A stretch of DNA of 64,000 nucleotides from JACCTU01 sp963737405 (lineage in GTDB: Bacteria > Actinomycetota > Thermoleophilia > Gaiellales > Gaiellaceae): assembly GCA_963737405.1 (NCBI GenBank), contig CAVTSL010000002.1, forward strand, positions 31,693 to 95,692, given 5' to 3'. A program made the translations under genes and the position numbers. Below the pieces are notes generated by a model. That model was not told where the DNA came from, searched no databases, and was given only the letters and a program-made list of their open reading frames with translations. This document shows positions 34,344-42,699 of this stretch, piece by piece (within the stretch, counting starts at the first letter, position 1; each line of letters opens with the position of its first letter).

Positions 34344-34964
34344 TTACGGCTCGCGCAAGACGTAGCCGACGCCACGCACGGTGTGGATCAGTCGCGGCTC
34401 GCCGTTTGCCTCGAGCTTCCGTCGCAGCCGTCCCACGTGGACGTTGAGCGAGTTCGACGTGCCGCCGAAGTCGTAGCCCCACACACCGGTGAAGATCTCC
34501 GCACGCGAAAGCACCTCGCCCGGTCGTGCGAGGAAGAGCTCGAGCAAGTTGAACTCGGTCGTCGTGAGCTCGATCACCCGCCCGCCGCGCGCGACCTCGT
34601 ACCTGGCGGTGTCGAGCTCGAGGTCGGCGTAGCGCACAACGCCGGCACCGTCGCGCTCCTTGCGCCGAAGGAGCGCACGCAGGCGAGTCAGCAACTCGAC
34701 CAGGCCGAAGGACTCTCGCCTGCCCAGCATGAGGACGGGCAGCCGCGGCCGCATCTGCCGAAGACGCCGGTAGAGCGCCTCCCCACCCGCGCTGGATGCT
34801 GCGACGTCGAGGATCACCGCGTCGGGCTCCTCGCTCTCGACGGCGTCGAGGGCCTCGGCCGCGTCGCTTGCGAGAACCACGTCGAACCCCTCGAGTGCAA
34901 GCGCGCTTCGCAGCGCGTTTCCGGTCCAGGGTTCGGTGTTCAGCACGAGCACGCGGCTCGCCAT
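34344..34964 (-). CDS. OmpR/PhoB-type response regulator with truncated receiver domain
   Basis: 206 residues; the ATG at 34964 follows AGGAGGGATCG. The winged-helix output domain is complete (ELTTTEFNLLELFLARPGEV, then NSLNVHVGRLRRKLEANGEP and LIHTVRGVGYVLREP). The receiver keeps the phospho-acceptor-like Asp (DAVILDVAAS) but jumps from PVLMLGRRES straight to FGLVELLTRLRALLRR. About 20 residues are missing, including the strand with the invariant Lys and the alpha4-beta5 face. No histidine kinase is nearby. It may work without phosphorylation. Confidence 0.9.
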   Translation of the reverse strand: MASRVLVLNTEPWTGNALRSALALEGFDVVLASDAAEALDAVESEEPDAVILDVAASSAGGEALYRRLRQMRPRLPVLMLGRRESFGLVELLTRLRALLRRKERDGAGVVRYADLELDTARYEVARGGRVIELTTTEFNLLELFLARPGEVLSRAEIFTGVWGYDFGGTSNSLNVHVGRLRRKLEANGEPRLIHTVRGVGYVLREP

Positions 34965-35136
34965 CGATCCCTCCTGACCTTGTCTGGGCGACACGCGAGG
35001 AGCGGAGATAGATGCACGACGAGGACCCAAGCCTCGGTCGTCCTCGTCGCCGGGTGACTGAGCTCGAACGTACCGACCCGCCCGGACGCCGTCAACTGCA
35101 CTCCGAGAGGAGAGGCCCGGTGCCGAAGAAGCAGTC

Positions 35137-35171
35137 GAAGAAGAGGGGCCGACGCGCAGCCCCTCCTCTTC
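35137..35171. terminator. Terminator hairpin
   Basis: 13-bp inverted repeat GAAGAAGAGGGGC / GCCCCTCCTCTTC with one A-C mismatch and a 9-base loop, 25 bases downstream of the minus-strand gene that ends at 35197. Confidence 0.65.
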
Positions 35172-35196
35172 TCCGGTGCCGCGCGCTGTTAGGTCG

Positions 35197-35784
35197 TCAC
35201 TTCTCCGTGTCCACGCGGATGAACGGCGCGGGCCGCGTCGGGTGGTTGGCCGCGCCGTCGACGAGCACGACGCCGTCGAAGGTGACCCGACCGGTCGCGG
35301 TCGCTTCACGCTGCTGCCGCTTGCTTCCGGGCCCGTTCACCGTCGTCTCGAGCGGTCCGACGGCCGTCCAGGTCACGTCGAACGAAACCTGGTGCACCCC
35401 ACCGAGGTTGTCCCTGGCGATCCCCGATCCGGCGGCGCTCACGCTCTTGAGGTTCGAGGCGCTGGTGATGGTTGCCGGCGTAGCCGGTGCGCCCCAGCTG
35501 AACGAGGTGCCGTCAGGGCAGACGGCCAGGAACTGCAACCTCGCCGTGGGGTCCGGGTCCTCCGTGTCGGGTGACTCGAAGTCGCGCGTGCTTTCGACCA
35601 ACAGCGTCCCCTGCACCGTCGAGCCGTCGGCACACGAATGCGGCACGGCCCAGAAGGCTGACGCCGTCTCCTCGAAGAAGAGCGACCGCACCGCCGACGC
35701 GGATGCGGCGAGCGCCAGCGCTGCGATCAGCGTGGCGAGCACGACGACGAGCCCACGCCGCCGAGCGGATGTTGTCTCGAACAT
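35197..35784 (-). CDS. Secreted protein of unknown function
   Basis: 195 residues; ATG at 35784 behind GGGGAGG. The signal peptide (LVVVLATLIAALALAASASA) is followed by a beta-rich domain with two Cys (SCADGSTVQGTLLV, LQFLAVCPDGTSFSW). No family recognised. Divergent from the flippase-like gene. Confidence 0.75.
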   Translation of the reverse strand: MFETTSARRRGLVVVLATLIAALALAASASAVRSLFFEETASAFWAVPHSCADGSTVQGTLLVESTRDFESPDTEDPDPTARLQFLAVCPDGTSFSWGAPATPATITSASNLKSVSAAGSGIARDNLGGVHQVSFDVTWTAVGPLETTVNGPGSKRQQREATATGRVTFDGVVLVDGAANHPTRPAPFIRVDTEK

Positions 35785-35886
35785 TGTCGACCTCCCCTCG
35801 CGTGCGGCCGGACGTTGCCGCACTTCAACACCCGTACTCCCGTGCCGACTGGACGGATTCGCTCCTGTAATCATCGGCAGCGTCTC

Positions 35887-38253
35887 ATGGGACATTCGCG
35901 GACGGTTGCCCACGCAGACGCCTCCTTGCTGGCGGCGACCGAGCCCGGGCGCCGCAACCGACGAACGGTCGACGCGATCTTCCTCGTCGTCGCGGCGTTC
36001 GTCACCGGACTGACCGCGGTCGTCGCGCGGTCCGCTGCCGAGCACGACGCGGAGGTCGCGCAGGCGCTGCAAACGGTTCTCGGATGGGCGGACTCGCTCT
36101 GGCGCGTCGCGTTCGTGGGGCTGCTCGGCCTCGCACTCGTCGTCGTCCTCGACGTCCTGGCGCACCGGCGCTGGAGCCTGGCGCGCGACCTGCTCGCCGC
36201 GTTGCTGCTCGTTGCCGGGTCGGCAGCCGTCCTCGGTCGCGTGGTCGAGTCGGACTGGCTCCCGCTCGACGATCACCTGCTGTCGCGCTGGGGATACCCC
36301 GAGCTTCGCCTCGCCGCAGCGACCGCGATCCTCGTCGTCGCCGGCCCCGAGCTCGTCCGCCGGGTACGCGTGCTGGCGACCTGGGCAGTCCCGTTCGCCG
36401 CGGTCGGCGCAGTGGTTCTCGGGTCGGCACTCCCATCCAGCGCGCTTGCCGCGATCGCTGTCGGTGTCGGCGCCGGGGCGATCGCGCGGCTTGCGTTCGG
36501 CTCGGCCGCGGGCGTGCCGCCGACCGCACGGGTCGTCGACGCGCTGTCGGAGCTCGGCGTGCACGTGAGCGGCCTCGCTCCGTCCGCACGGCAGCACGTC
36601 GGCTACGCGGAGTACCTCGGCCGCGACGCCGCCGGCAGTTCCGTCAAGGCACGCGTGCTCGGCCGGGACGCGCAGGACACGCAACGGCTCGCTCGACGCT
36701 GGCGGCTCCTCGCCTACCGCGATCCGCCGAGGAGCGCCCCGATCGGCCGTCTCGAGCAGGTCGAGCACGAGGGCCTGGCGCTCTTCATGGCCGGGCAGGC
36801 GGGCGTCCGAGTGCCCGAGGTCGTCATCGCAGCCCTCGGCCAGGACGGCGATGCGCTCCTCGTCACCCGCCAGCCCGAGGTCGAGCCACTCGAGCTCTCG
36901 AGCGCCGACCAGGTGAGCGACGAGACCCTTGTCGATCTCTGGAGACAGGTCGAGCTCCTGCATGCCGCGGGGATCTCGCACGGCAGGCTCAACCTGAGCA
37001 ACGTGCTCGTCGGCGAGGACGGACCGATGCTCGTCGACCTCTCGGCCGCGACGCTCGGGGCGCCGCAGTCGGCGCTCGACATCGACGTCGCCGAGCTCCT
37101 CGTCGCGTGCTGCGTCCTCGTCGGCCCCGAGCGCACGCTCGCCAAGGCCGTCGAGGCCGGGTTCGGCGGCGCGATGGCCCGCGTCGAGCCGTACCTCCAG
37201 CGCGCTGCGCTGACGCCGCACACGCGCGACCTCGCACGGTCGCACGAGGTCGGTCTCAAGGACCTGCGAGTGGCCGTCGGCAAGGCGACCGGAACCGAGG
37301 TGCCCAAGATCGCGGAGCTGCGACGCGTCCGCCCGAAAGACCTCCTGCTGATGGCGGCGCTCGTCTTCGCCGCCTACCTGCTGATCAGCCAGCTCGCCGA
37401 CATCGGCTTCGCAACGATCTGGGCGGAGCTCGGCAAGGCCAACCTCGCGTGGGTGATCGTCGCCCTGATCCTCGCCCAGGCGTCGTTGGTCGGGTCGGGA
37501 GTCTCGGTGCGAGGCGCGGTGCCGGCGCCGCTTGCCCTGTTGCCCTGCGTCGTGCTCCAGGCGGCGATCAAGTTCATCAACCTGACCGTGCCGAGCTCGG
37601 CGGGCCGCATCGGCATGAACCTGCGCTTCCTCCAGCAGCAAGGCGTACCCACCGGACAGGCTCTGGCGGCAGGAGCGGTCGACGACGTCTCCGAGACGAT
37701 CGTGCAAGCCGCCCTGTTCCTGGCCGCGCTCTCGTTCGTGAACGTCGACGTCAACGCGAGCGTCAGCGGAACCGGGCCCGACAGCCGTCTCCTGATCGGC
37801 ATCGGGCTCGCACTCCTCGCGAGCGCGATCGTCGTCTTGGCCGTGCCGAAGCTTCGGAACAAGGTCCTGCCGCAGATTCGCGGCGCACTCTCGGGGCTCT
37901 GGAGCGTGGCCCGCGTCAGACGCAAGCGCGTCGAGCTCTTCGGCGGGAACATCGCCTCCGAGCTCCTCTACGCGCTTGCTCTCGGAGCGACCTGCCTCGC
38001 GTACGGCGCGCACCTGAACCTGGCCCAGCTGATCTTCGTCAACACGGCCGCATCCGTCCTGTCAGGCCTGATCCCGGTTCCCGGAGGCATCGGCGCCGCC
38101 GAGGCGACCCTGTCGGCGGGTCTGATCGCGATGGGCGTCGACGGATCGAGCGCCTTCGCGATCGCCATCACGCAGCGACTCTGCACGTTCTATCTCCCGC
38201 CCATCTGGGGCTACTTCGCGCTCCGCTGGCTCGGCCAGAAGGGCTACGTCTAG
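35887..38253 (+). CDS. UPF0104/LPG-synthase-like flippase with embedded pseudokinase domain
   Basis: 788 residues from the ATG at 35887. The first ~210 residues have about six membrane helices, the middle (~220-470) is a cytoplasmic kinase-like fold, and the C-terminal ~310 residues form the AglD/UPF0104 (MprF flippase-like) membrane domain (FINLTVPSSAGRIGMNLRFL; ending PVPGGIGAAEATLSAGL). In the kinase part the catalytic loop reads HGRLNLSNVLV, with Arg where an active kinase has Asp, and the metal Asp is in LVDLSAATLG, so it is probably a pseudokinase. It likely moves or regulates a lipid or lipid-linked precursor. Confidence 0.85.
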   Translation: MGHSRTVAHADASLLAATEPGRRNRRTVDAIFLVVAAFVTGLTAVVARSAAEHDAEVAQALQTVLGWADSLWRVAFVGLLGLALVVVLDVLAHRRWSLARDLLAALLLVAGSAAVLGRVVESDWLPLDDHLLSRWGYPELRLAAATAILVVAGPELVRRVRVLATWAVPFAAVGAVVLGSALPSSALAAIAVGVGAGAIARLAFGSAAGVPPTARVVDALSELGVHVSGLAPSARQHVGYAEYLGRDAAGSSVKARVLGRDAQDTQRLARRWRLLAYRDPPRSAPIGRLEQVEHEGLALFMAGQAGVRVPEVVIAALGQDGDALLVTRQPEVEPLELSSADQVSDETLVDLWRQVELLHAAGISHGRLNLSNVLVGEDGPMLVDLSAATLGAPQSALDIDVAELLVACCVLVGPERTLAKAVEAGFGGAMARVEPYLQRAALTPHTRDLARSHEVGLKDLRVAVGKATGTEVPKIAELRRVRPKDLLLMAALVFAAYLLISQLADIGFATIWAELGKANLAWVIVALILAQASLVGSGVSVRGAVPAPLALLPCVVLQAAIKFINLTVPSSAGRIGMNLRFLQQQGVPTGQALAAGAVDDVSETIVQAALFLAALSFVNVDVNASVSGTGPDSRLLIGIGLALLASAIVVLAVPKLRNKVLPQIRGALSGLWSVARVRRKRVELFGGNIASELLYALALGATCLAYGAHLNLAQLIFVNTAASVLSGLIPVPGGIGAAEATLSAGLIAMGVDGSSAFAIAITQRLCTFYLPPIWGYFALRWLGQKGYV

Positions 38254-38257
38254 TGCG

Positions 38258-39340
38258 TCACGACCTGGCGATCACCTTGACCGGCATCCCGACCTTGGCG
38301 AAGTCGTACGTCCACCGGGCGACGGTCACCGACTGACGGACACACCCGTGCGACGCTGGATAGACCGGCACGCTCTGGAACTCGTGGAAGGCGATCCCGC
38401 CGACGAAGGGCACCGCCCAGGGGAGCCACTCGCGGAACGGCACCGACCACCAGCGCGCGATCTTCGCGTAGACGCGGTAGTTGCCCGGCGGCGTGGGCGT
38501 TGAAGGCTTCCCGCTCGAGACCGCGATCGTCCGCACGACGCGGTTGTCGACGATCAGGAGCGCGACCTGCCGATCGAGCAGGATCTCGGCCCGCTTCCCC
38601 GCAACGCCCCGGCTGCGCGGAGTCGGGCGTGCGGCGGTCGCGAGCCGCGACTTCGTCTTCGCGTCCAGCAGCCCGGTGCGGCCGAGCCCTTCCCACTTCT
38701 GAAAGGAGAGGATCGCGTTCTGCGTCGCCGGCCCGAAGCGGCCGTCGTCACCGCCGCGGAGGAGGTAGCCGAGCCCGATCAGCCGCTGCTGAACCTCCTT
38801 CACGCCCGGCTCGGGCGGTGGCAGCTTCGGTGCCGCCAGCCGGGGGACAGCGACGTTCGGTGTCTGCAGGAACCCGAAGGTGATCGGGCCGCTCGTCGGC
38901 ACACCGGGAAAGCGCGCTGCGACCGTCTTGCCGTCGATCAGAAGCTGCACTCTGCGAGCGCCCTGCAGTCCCGTCAGGGTGCGAACGAGCTGCGACAGCC
39001 GAGCGAGCATGCTCCCGGCGTCGCCTCCGGACGCGAAGCGTTCACTCAGGTCGACGGTCGCGAGCCCGTTGACGACGCTCACCCGATGTACGCGAGTGCC
39101 CACGGGCACATACGTGCGGAACCCGCGACGAGCCTCGGCACGCGTCGGTCCGGCGATCAGGTGTCTCACCGCGTCCGCGGGCGTCGTGCCGGGCCGGTTC
39201 ACACGCGCGAGCTGCTCGCCCTGGAGGAAATAGACCGGAACGCGGCGTTGTTGCGCGGCAACCGGCCCGGACGTCGTCGCGAGCGCCGCAGCGCCGACGA
39301 CGGCCAGGAGCGCCGCCCCGGACCAGCGCCTACGCCTCAC
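38258..39340 (-). CDS. L,D-transpeptidase with GerMN and peptidoglycan-binding domains
   Basis: 360 residues. A signal peptide is followed by a GerMN-type domain (~30-140, PADAVRHLIAGPTRAEARRG), a PG_binding_1 domain (~180-235, VKEVQQRLIGLGYLLRGGDD) and a C-terminal YkuD catalytic domain with PASHGCVRQS (His and nucleophilic Cys). It makes 3-3 crosslinks or attaches proteins to peptidoglycan outside the membrane. The start overlaps the stop of the upstream DUF2007 gene (ATGA). Confidence 0.93.
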   Translation of the reverse strand: MRRRRWSGAALLAVVGAAALATTSGPVAAQQRRVPVYFLQGEQLARVNRPGTTPADAVRHLIAGPTRAEARRGFRTYVPVGTRVHRVSVVNGLATVDLSERFASGGDAGSMLARLSQLVRTLTGLQGARRVQLLIDGKTVAARFPGVPTSGPITFGFLQTPNVAVPRLAAPKLPPPEPGVKEVQQRLIGLGYLLRGGDDGRFGPATQNAILSFQKWEGLGRTGLLDAKTKSRLATAARPTPRSRGVAGKRAEILLDRQVALLIVDNRVVRTIAVSSGKPSTPTPPGNYRVYAKIARWWSVPFREWLPWAVPFVGGIAFHEFQSVPVYPASHGCVRQSVTVARWTYDFAKVGMPVKVIARS

Positions 39341-39549
39341 TGCTCCTGCAACACCGCGCGAGCAGACTCGAGGTCCTCCGACCGGACGATCACCTCCTGA
39401 GGACCGCCGACCGCGAGGCCGTCACCCATGCCGGCTCCGAGATTCGTCACCCGGTACGTCGCTTTGATGCCCGCGCTCCGGAGCAGGGAGCAAAGGGCTT
39501 CGGCTTCACCCTCGGTTGACACGACTTCGACGACGACGAGCTCGTCCAC
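39337..39549 (-). CDS. DUF2007-like small protein
   Basis: 70 residues: MDELVVVEVVSTEGEAEALC, LLRSAGIKATYRV, then the C-terminal EVIVRSEDLESARAVLQ. This is the pattern of the small 'signal-transducing' DUF2007 family. Translationally coupled to the L,D-transpeptidase gene. Confidence 0.82.
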   Translation of the reverse strand: MDELVVVEVVSTEGEAEALCSLLRSAGIKATYRVTNLGAGMGDGLAVGGPQEVIVRSEDLESARAVLQEQ

Positions 39550-39592
39550 GGCGCGAGCCTATCGGGTCGTGCGACGATCGTTCGTCGGACGC

Positions 39593-40201
39593 ATGGGCAC
39601 GATCACTCTTCGGGGCGGCGTCGAGATCGAGAACGCACTCGAGCTGGCGCTCGCGTTCCTCGAGGCCTATCCGGGCTTCGATGCCTACGAGTCCTCGGGA
39701 GCGACATCCTTCGACGAGAGCGACCTCAGGCTGGCGAACCGGGGCGGTGCCCGCATCTCCGCGGCGGAGATCGCAGCGATTCTCGAGCGTCGTCGCGAAA
39801 TCGAACGCGCGCTGCGCCGGATCCACCCTGCTGCCTCGCTGGCAGACGAGACGAGCTCGATCCCGTGGATCCCGCTGACGCGACTCTTCGACGCGTTCGC
39901 GGACATCCGCGGAGTCGGGTTCTCGAAGATGACGAAAGCGCTGCACAAGAAACGGCCGGCGCTGATCCCGATGCTCGACAGCGTCGTCCAGGCGTACCTG
40001 ACGAGCGACGTTCCGGAGGCGCACTCCTCGGCGTCGTTCGGGGAGCGCGCCATCGCGCTCGTCCACGGCTACAAGGAAGACGTGGACCGCAACCGCTCGG
40101 TCCTGCAGGAAATCATGCGCGAGCTCACCCGCCGCGGGTATCCACTCACCGAGGTGCGAATCCTCGACATGGTGATCTGGTCCGTCTCGGCCGCGGCCTG
40201 A
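39593..40201 (+). CDS. DUF6308-like hypothetical protein
   Basis: 202 residues from the ATG at 39593. Helical protein (RISAAEIAAILERRREIERA; VGFSKMTKALHKKRPALIPM; C-terminus LTEVRILDMVIWSVS). The KKRPALIPMLDSVV segment matches a group of actinobacterial proteins of unknown function. A DNA-glycosylase-like helical fold is conceivable. Confidence 0.65.
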   Translation: MGTITLRGGVEIENALELALAFLEAYPGFDAYESSGATSFDESDLRLANRGGARISAAEIAAILERRREIERALRRIHPAASLADETSSIPWIPLTRLFDAFADIRGVGFSKMTKALHKKRPALIPMLDSVVQAYLTSDVPEAHSSASFGERAIALVHGYKEDVDRNRSVLQEIMRELTRRGYPLTEVRILDMVIWSVSAAA

Positions 40202-40267
40202 CGTCGGCGAGCGGAGTCGGTCGAGACCCGGACGCGCAGGCCGGACAGCTTTGGCAAGACTGGCTGC

Positions 40268-41248
40268 GTGGACCTCGCTCTGGTCCTGCTCGCGTCGGCG
40301 ACGGTGCTCACTGCGCTCGTCGTCGAGCTGCGCGTCTTCGCGCCGCGTCGGGAGCCGAGCACTCGGGAAGCGCTCGTCTGGAGCATCGGCTGGCTCTCGT
40401 TCGCCGTCGCCGTCGCGATCGCAGTCGCGCTCGGGAGCGGCACGGGTGGTGAGTGGACGACCGTGTACGTGCTCGAGCGCTCGCTCTCGCTCGACAACCT
40501 CTTCCTCTTCCTGCTCATCCTGAGCTACTTCGGCGTGCCGCCGGAGCTCCGCGGCCGGGTCATCGTCTTCGGCGTGGTCGCTGCGCTCGCGCTGCGTGGC
40601 CTCGCGATCGTGGCCGGGGTCGCGCTGATCGAGACGGTCGAGGTCGTGGTCTACGTGTTCGGCCTCTTGCTCGTCGTGGTCGGTATCCGCGCGTTTCGCT
40701 CCGGGACGGGCGAAACCGACCCGCTGCGAAGTCCGCTCGTGCGCGGTGTCATGCGCATCCTGCCCGTCACGGACGGCTTTCGCGGGCGCAGACTGTTCCT
40801 GCGCGAGGGCGGTCGCCTGTACGCCACGCCCCTGCTGCTGACCGCCTTCGCGATCGTGGCCGCGGACATCGCATTCGCGATCGACTCGATCCCGGCCGCG
40901 TTCTCCGTCACGCGCGACGCGGCCGTGATCTGGACGGCGAACGCGTTCGCGCTGCTCGGCCTACGCGCCCTCCTGACGCTCGTCGACGACCTCGTTCGTC
41001 GTTTCCGCTATCTCGGCCGGACGATCGCCGTGATTCTCACGTTCGTCGGGCTCAAGATCCTGCTCGGCGACGTCGTCGCGATCGGGGACATCGCGACCCT
41101 CCTGATCGTCGCCGGGCTCCTCGGGGCCGGGGTCGTCGCGTCGCTGATCGCGGATCGCCTCGACCCGCCGTCGGCCCGCGACGAAGCGGAGCGGCGCCCG
41201 CCGCGCTGTCCGGAGCGGATCGGCCCGCTCCCGGCTGCGAGCCGTTAG
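40268..41248 (+). CDS. TerC family integral membrane protein
   Basis: 326 residues, GTG start, about nine membrane helices. The family signatures are YVLERSLSLDNLFLFLLILS and AADIAFAIDSIPAAFSVTRD; both carry membrane acidic residues thought to bind metal. TerC/Alx proteins export manganese and help load metalloproteins. No riboswitch was seen upstream. Confidence 0.93.
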   Translation: MDLALVLLASATVLTALVVELRVFAPRREPSTREALVWSIGWLSFAVAVAIAVALGSGTGGEWTTVYVLERSLSLDNLFLFLLILSYFGVPPELRGRVIVFGVVAALALRGLAIVAGVALIETVEVVVYVFGLLLVVVGIRAFRSGTGETDPLRSPLVRGVMRILPVTDGFRGRRLFLREGGRLYATPLLLTAFAIVAADIAFAIDSIPAAFSVTRDAAVIWTANAFALLGLRALLTLVDDLVRRFRYLGRTIAVILTFVGLKILLGDVVAIGDIATLLIVAGLLGAGVVASLIADRLDPPSARDEAERRPPRCPERIGPLPAASR

Positions 41249-41267
41249 GTGCTGTCATGATTGACCG

Positions 41268-41750
41268 ATGCTGAGAGCAGCGGCGCTTCTAGCTGCTGTG
41301 TCACTCGTCATGGCACTGCCGGCGGCGGCCTCTGACGCGGCGGCTGCCAGGTCGGTCACGATCCGCGTCTTCGTGATCCCCGTTACCCGAAAGGCCATCG
41401 ACGTGCCTCCGAAGACGCTCAACCTCGGCGAGCACACGAAGGGCGACACGATCAGCGGAACGTCGATTCTTCGAAACGCCGTGCGACAGTTCGGCAAGCC
41501 GAAAGGTGCCCGCGTCGGGACCAGCAGCGGCGTGATCGTCACACTGTCGGCGCGGACGGCCAGGGACGATGGCGTCGCCAGGTTCCCCGGAGGCACCGTG
41601 CGTATTCACGGCGTGGGCAAGATCGACCCGAACCCGAAGGTCCCGATTGTCGGGGGCACCGGTCGCTACGCGGGAGCGACGGGTCTCGTCGAGGGTCGAG
41701 TCCTCCCGAGCGGTCGGCAGCTGGACATCTATCGCTTGCACGTTCCCTGA
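41268..41750 (+). CDS. Secreted dirigent/allene-oxide-cyclase-like barrel protein
   Basis: 160 residues. A signal peptide (LLAAVSLVMALPAAASDA) is followed by a strand-rich domain ending in the dirigent/AOC pattern VPIVGGTGRYAGATGLVEGR. Bacterial members of this barrel group are exported and of unknown function. It starts 19 bases after the TerC gene. Confidence 0.75.
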   Translation: MLRAAALLAAVSLVMALPAAASDAAAARSVTIRVFVIPVTRKAIDVPPKTLNLGEHTKGDTISGTSILRNAVRQFGKPKGARVGTSSGVIVTLSARTARDDGVARFPGGTVRIHGVGKIDPNPKVPIVGGTGRYAGATGLVEGRVLPSGRQLDIYRLHVP

Positions 41751-41861
41751 CCCGGGTACACGCGGGTCCGCGAGAAGCAGTGCCCGTGCGCAACTGGTCG
41801 ATGGTTACGAACGCCGAGTGCCCAGGGGCACCTGGGCTGCAGCATCCGTACAGAGGCGGCA

Positions 41862-41907
41862 CGATCCCGCTCCGCCCCGCGCTCGAACTCGGGGCGGAGC
41901 GGGATCG
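41862..41907. terminator. Strong bidirectional terminator
   Basis: 17-bp perfect inverted repeat (GATCCCGCTCCGCCCC at 41863-41878 and its complement at 41891-41906, plus one outer C-G pair) with a 12-base loop, between two converging genes. A smaller hairpin CCCAGG-GGCA-CCTGGG lies just upstream at 41821-41836. Confidence 0.8.
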
Positions 41908-41916
41908 GCGCCGTGG

Positions 41917-42579
41917 TCAGGCGGTTCGCTCTCCGCGGGCGAGCAGCGCGACTGAGACGACGAGCATCCAAGCGAGCCAGGCGAAGATGCCGAGGAACGT
42001 GATCGTCGCGAACGAACCGACGCCTGCTGCGACGCCGAGCCAGCCGGCCCACGCGGGGACCGCACGCGTTCGCAGAGCGACGAGCGAGCCGCCGATCGCC
42101 ATCAACCCGGCCCCGACGCCCGCTCCGCCGAGGATCAGCCAGCCGATGTCGTCGGCCATCAGGTACGCCGATGCTTCCGCGAGCTTCTGTCCGCCCATGT
42201 CGGCCAGCGGCATCGTCCAGATCGCGACGGCGATGAAGAAGAGGACCGCGAACGCGATCCCGCCGACCAGCGTCAGCAGCGCAAGCGTGCGGTCTTCGAC
42301 CCGCTGCATCCGTGCATAGAGCCCGATGACGAAGCATCCAATCAGGGGCAGCGACGCCAGGCCGGCGATCGCCCCGACGACCATCCAGTCGTCGTTCTTC
42401 GTCGCGTATGCGACAACGTCGGCCGGGGTCTCGCCGATGTCGTCCCCGAGGGGAGTGAGGATGGTGAGCGCGAGCCATCCGAGCACGAACAGCAGGCCTC
42501 CGATCGGCGACCAACGCACGAGCGCCGAGGTCGAATGCTCGCGTACGGGCGCGACAGCAGTCAGATCAGCTGCGGTCAA
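41917..42579 (-). CDS. Six-helix membrane protein, DUF4386-like
   Basis: 220 residues, TTG start behind AAGGAG. Six membrane helices (for example WSPIGGLLFVLGWLALTILT and VGGIAFAVLFFIAVAIWTMP). Layout and short loops resemble the DUF4386/DUF998-type actinobacterial membrane proteins. Function unknown. Confidence 0.7.
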   Translation of the reverse strand: MTAADLTAVAPVREHSTSALVRWSPIGGLLFVLGWLALTILTPLGDDIGETPADVVAYATKNDDWMVVGAIAGLASLPLIGCFVIGLYARMQRVEDRTLALLTLVGGIAFAVLFFIAVAIWTMPLADMGGQKLAEASAYLMADDIGWLILGGAGVGAGLMAIGGSLVALRTRAVPAWAGWLGVAAGVGSFATITFLGIFAWLAWMLVVSVALLARGERTA

Positions 42580-42699
42580 GCGATTCTCCTTCGTCCAGGT
42601 TGCAAGGAGCCGGGACTCTAAGAGGAGCGTCGGCGGGGGTCGCCGGGCAAAGGGTTAGGCCTTGCCCCTGCGAGCCGACTCGAGACGGCGACGAACCCG

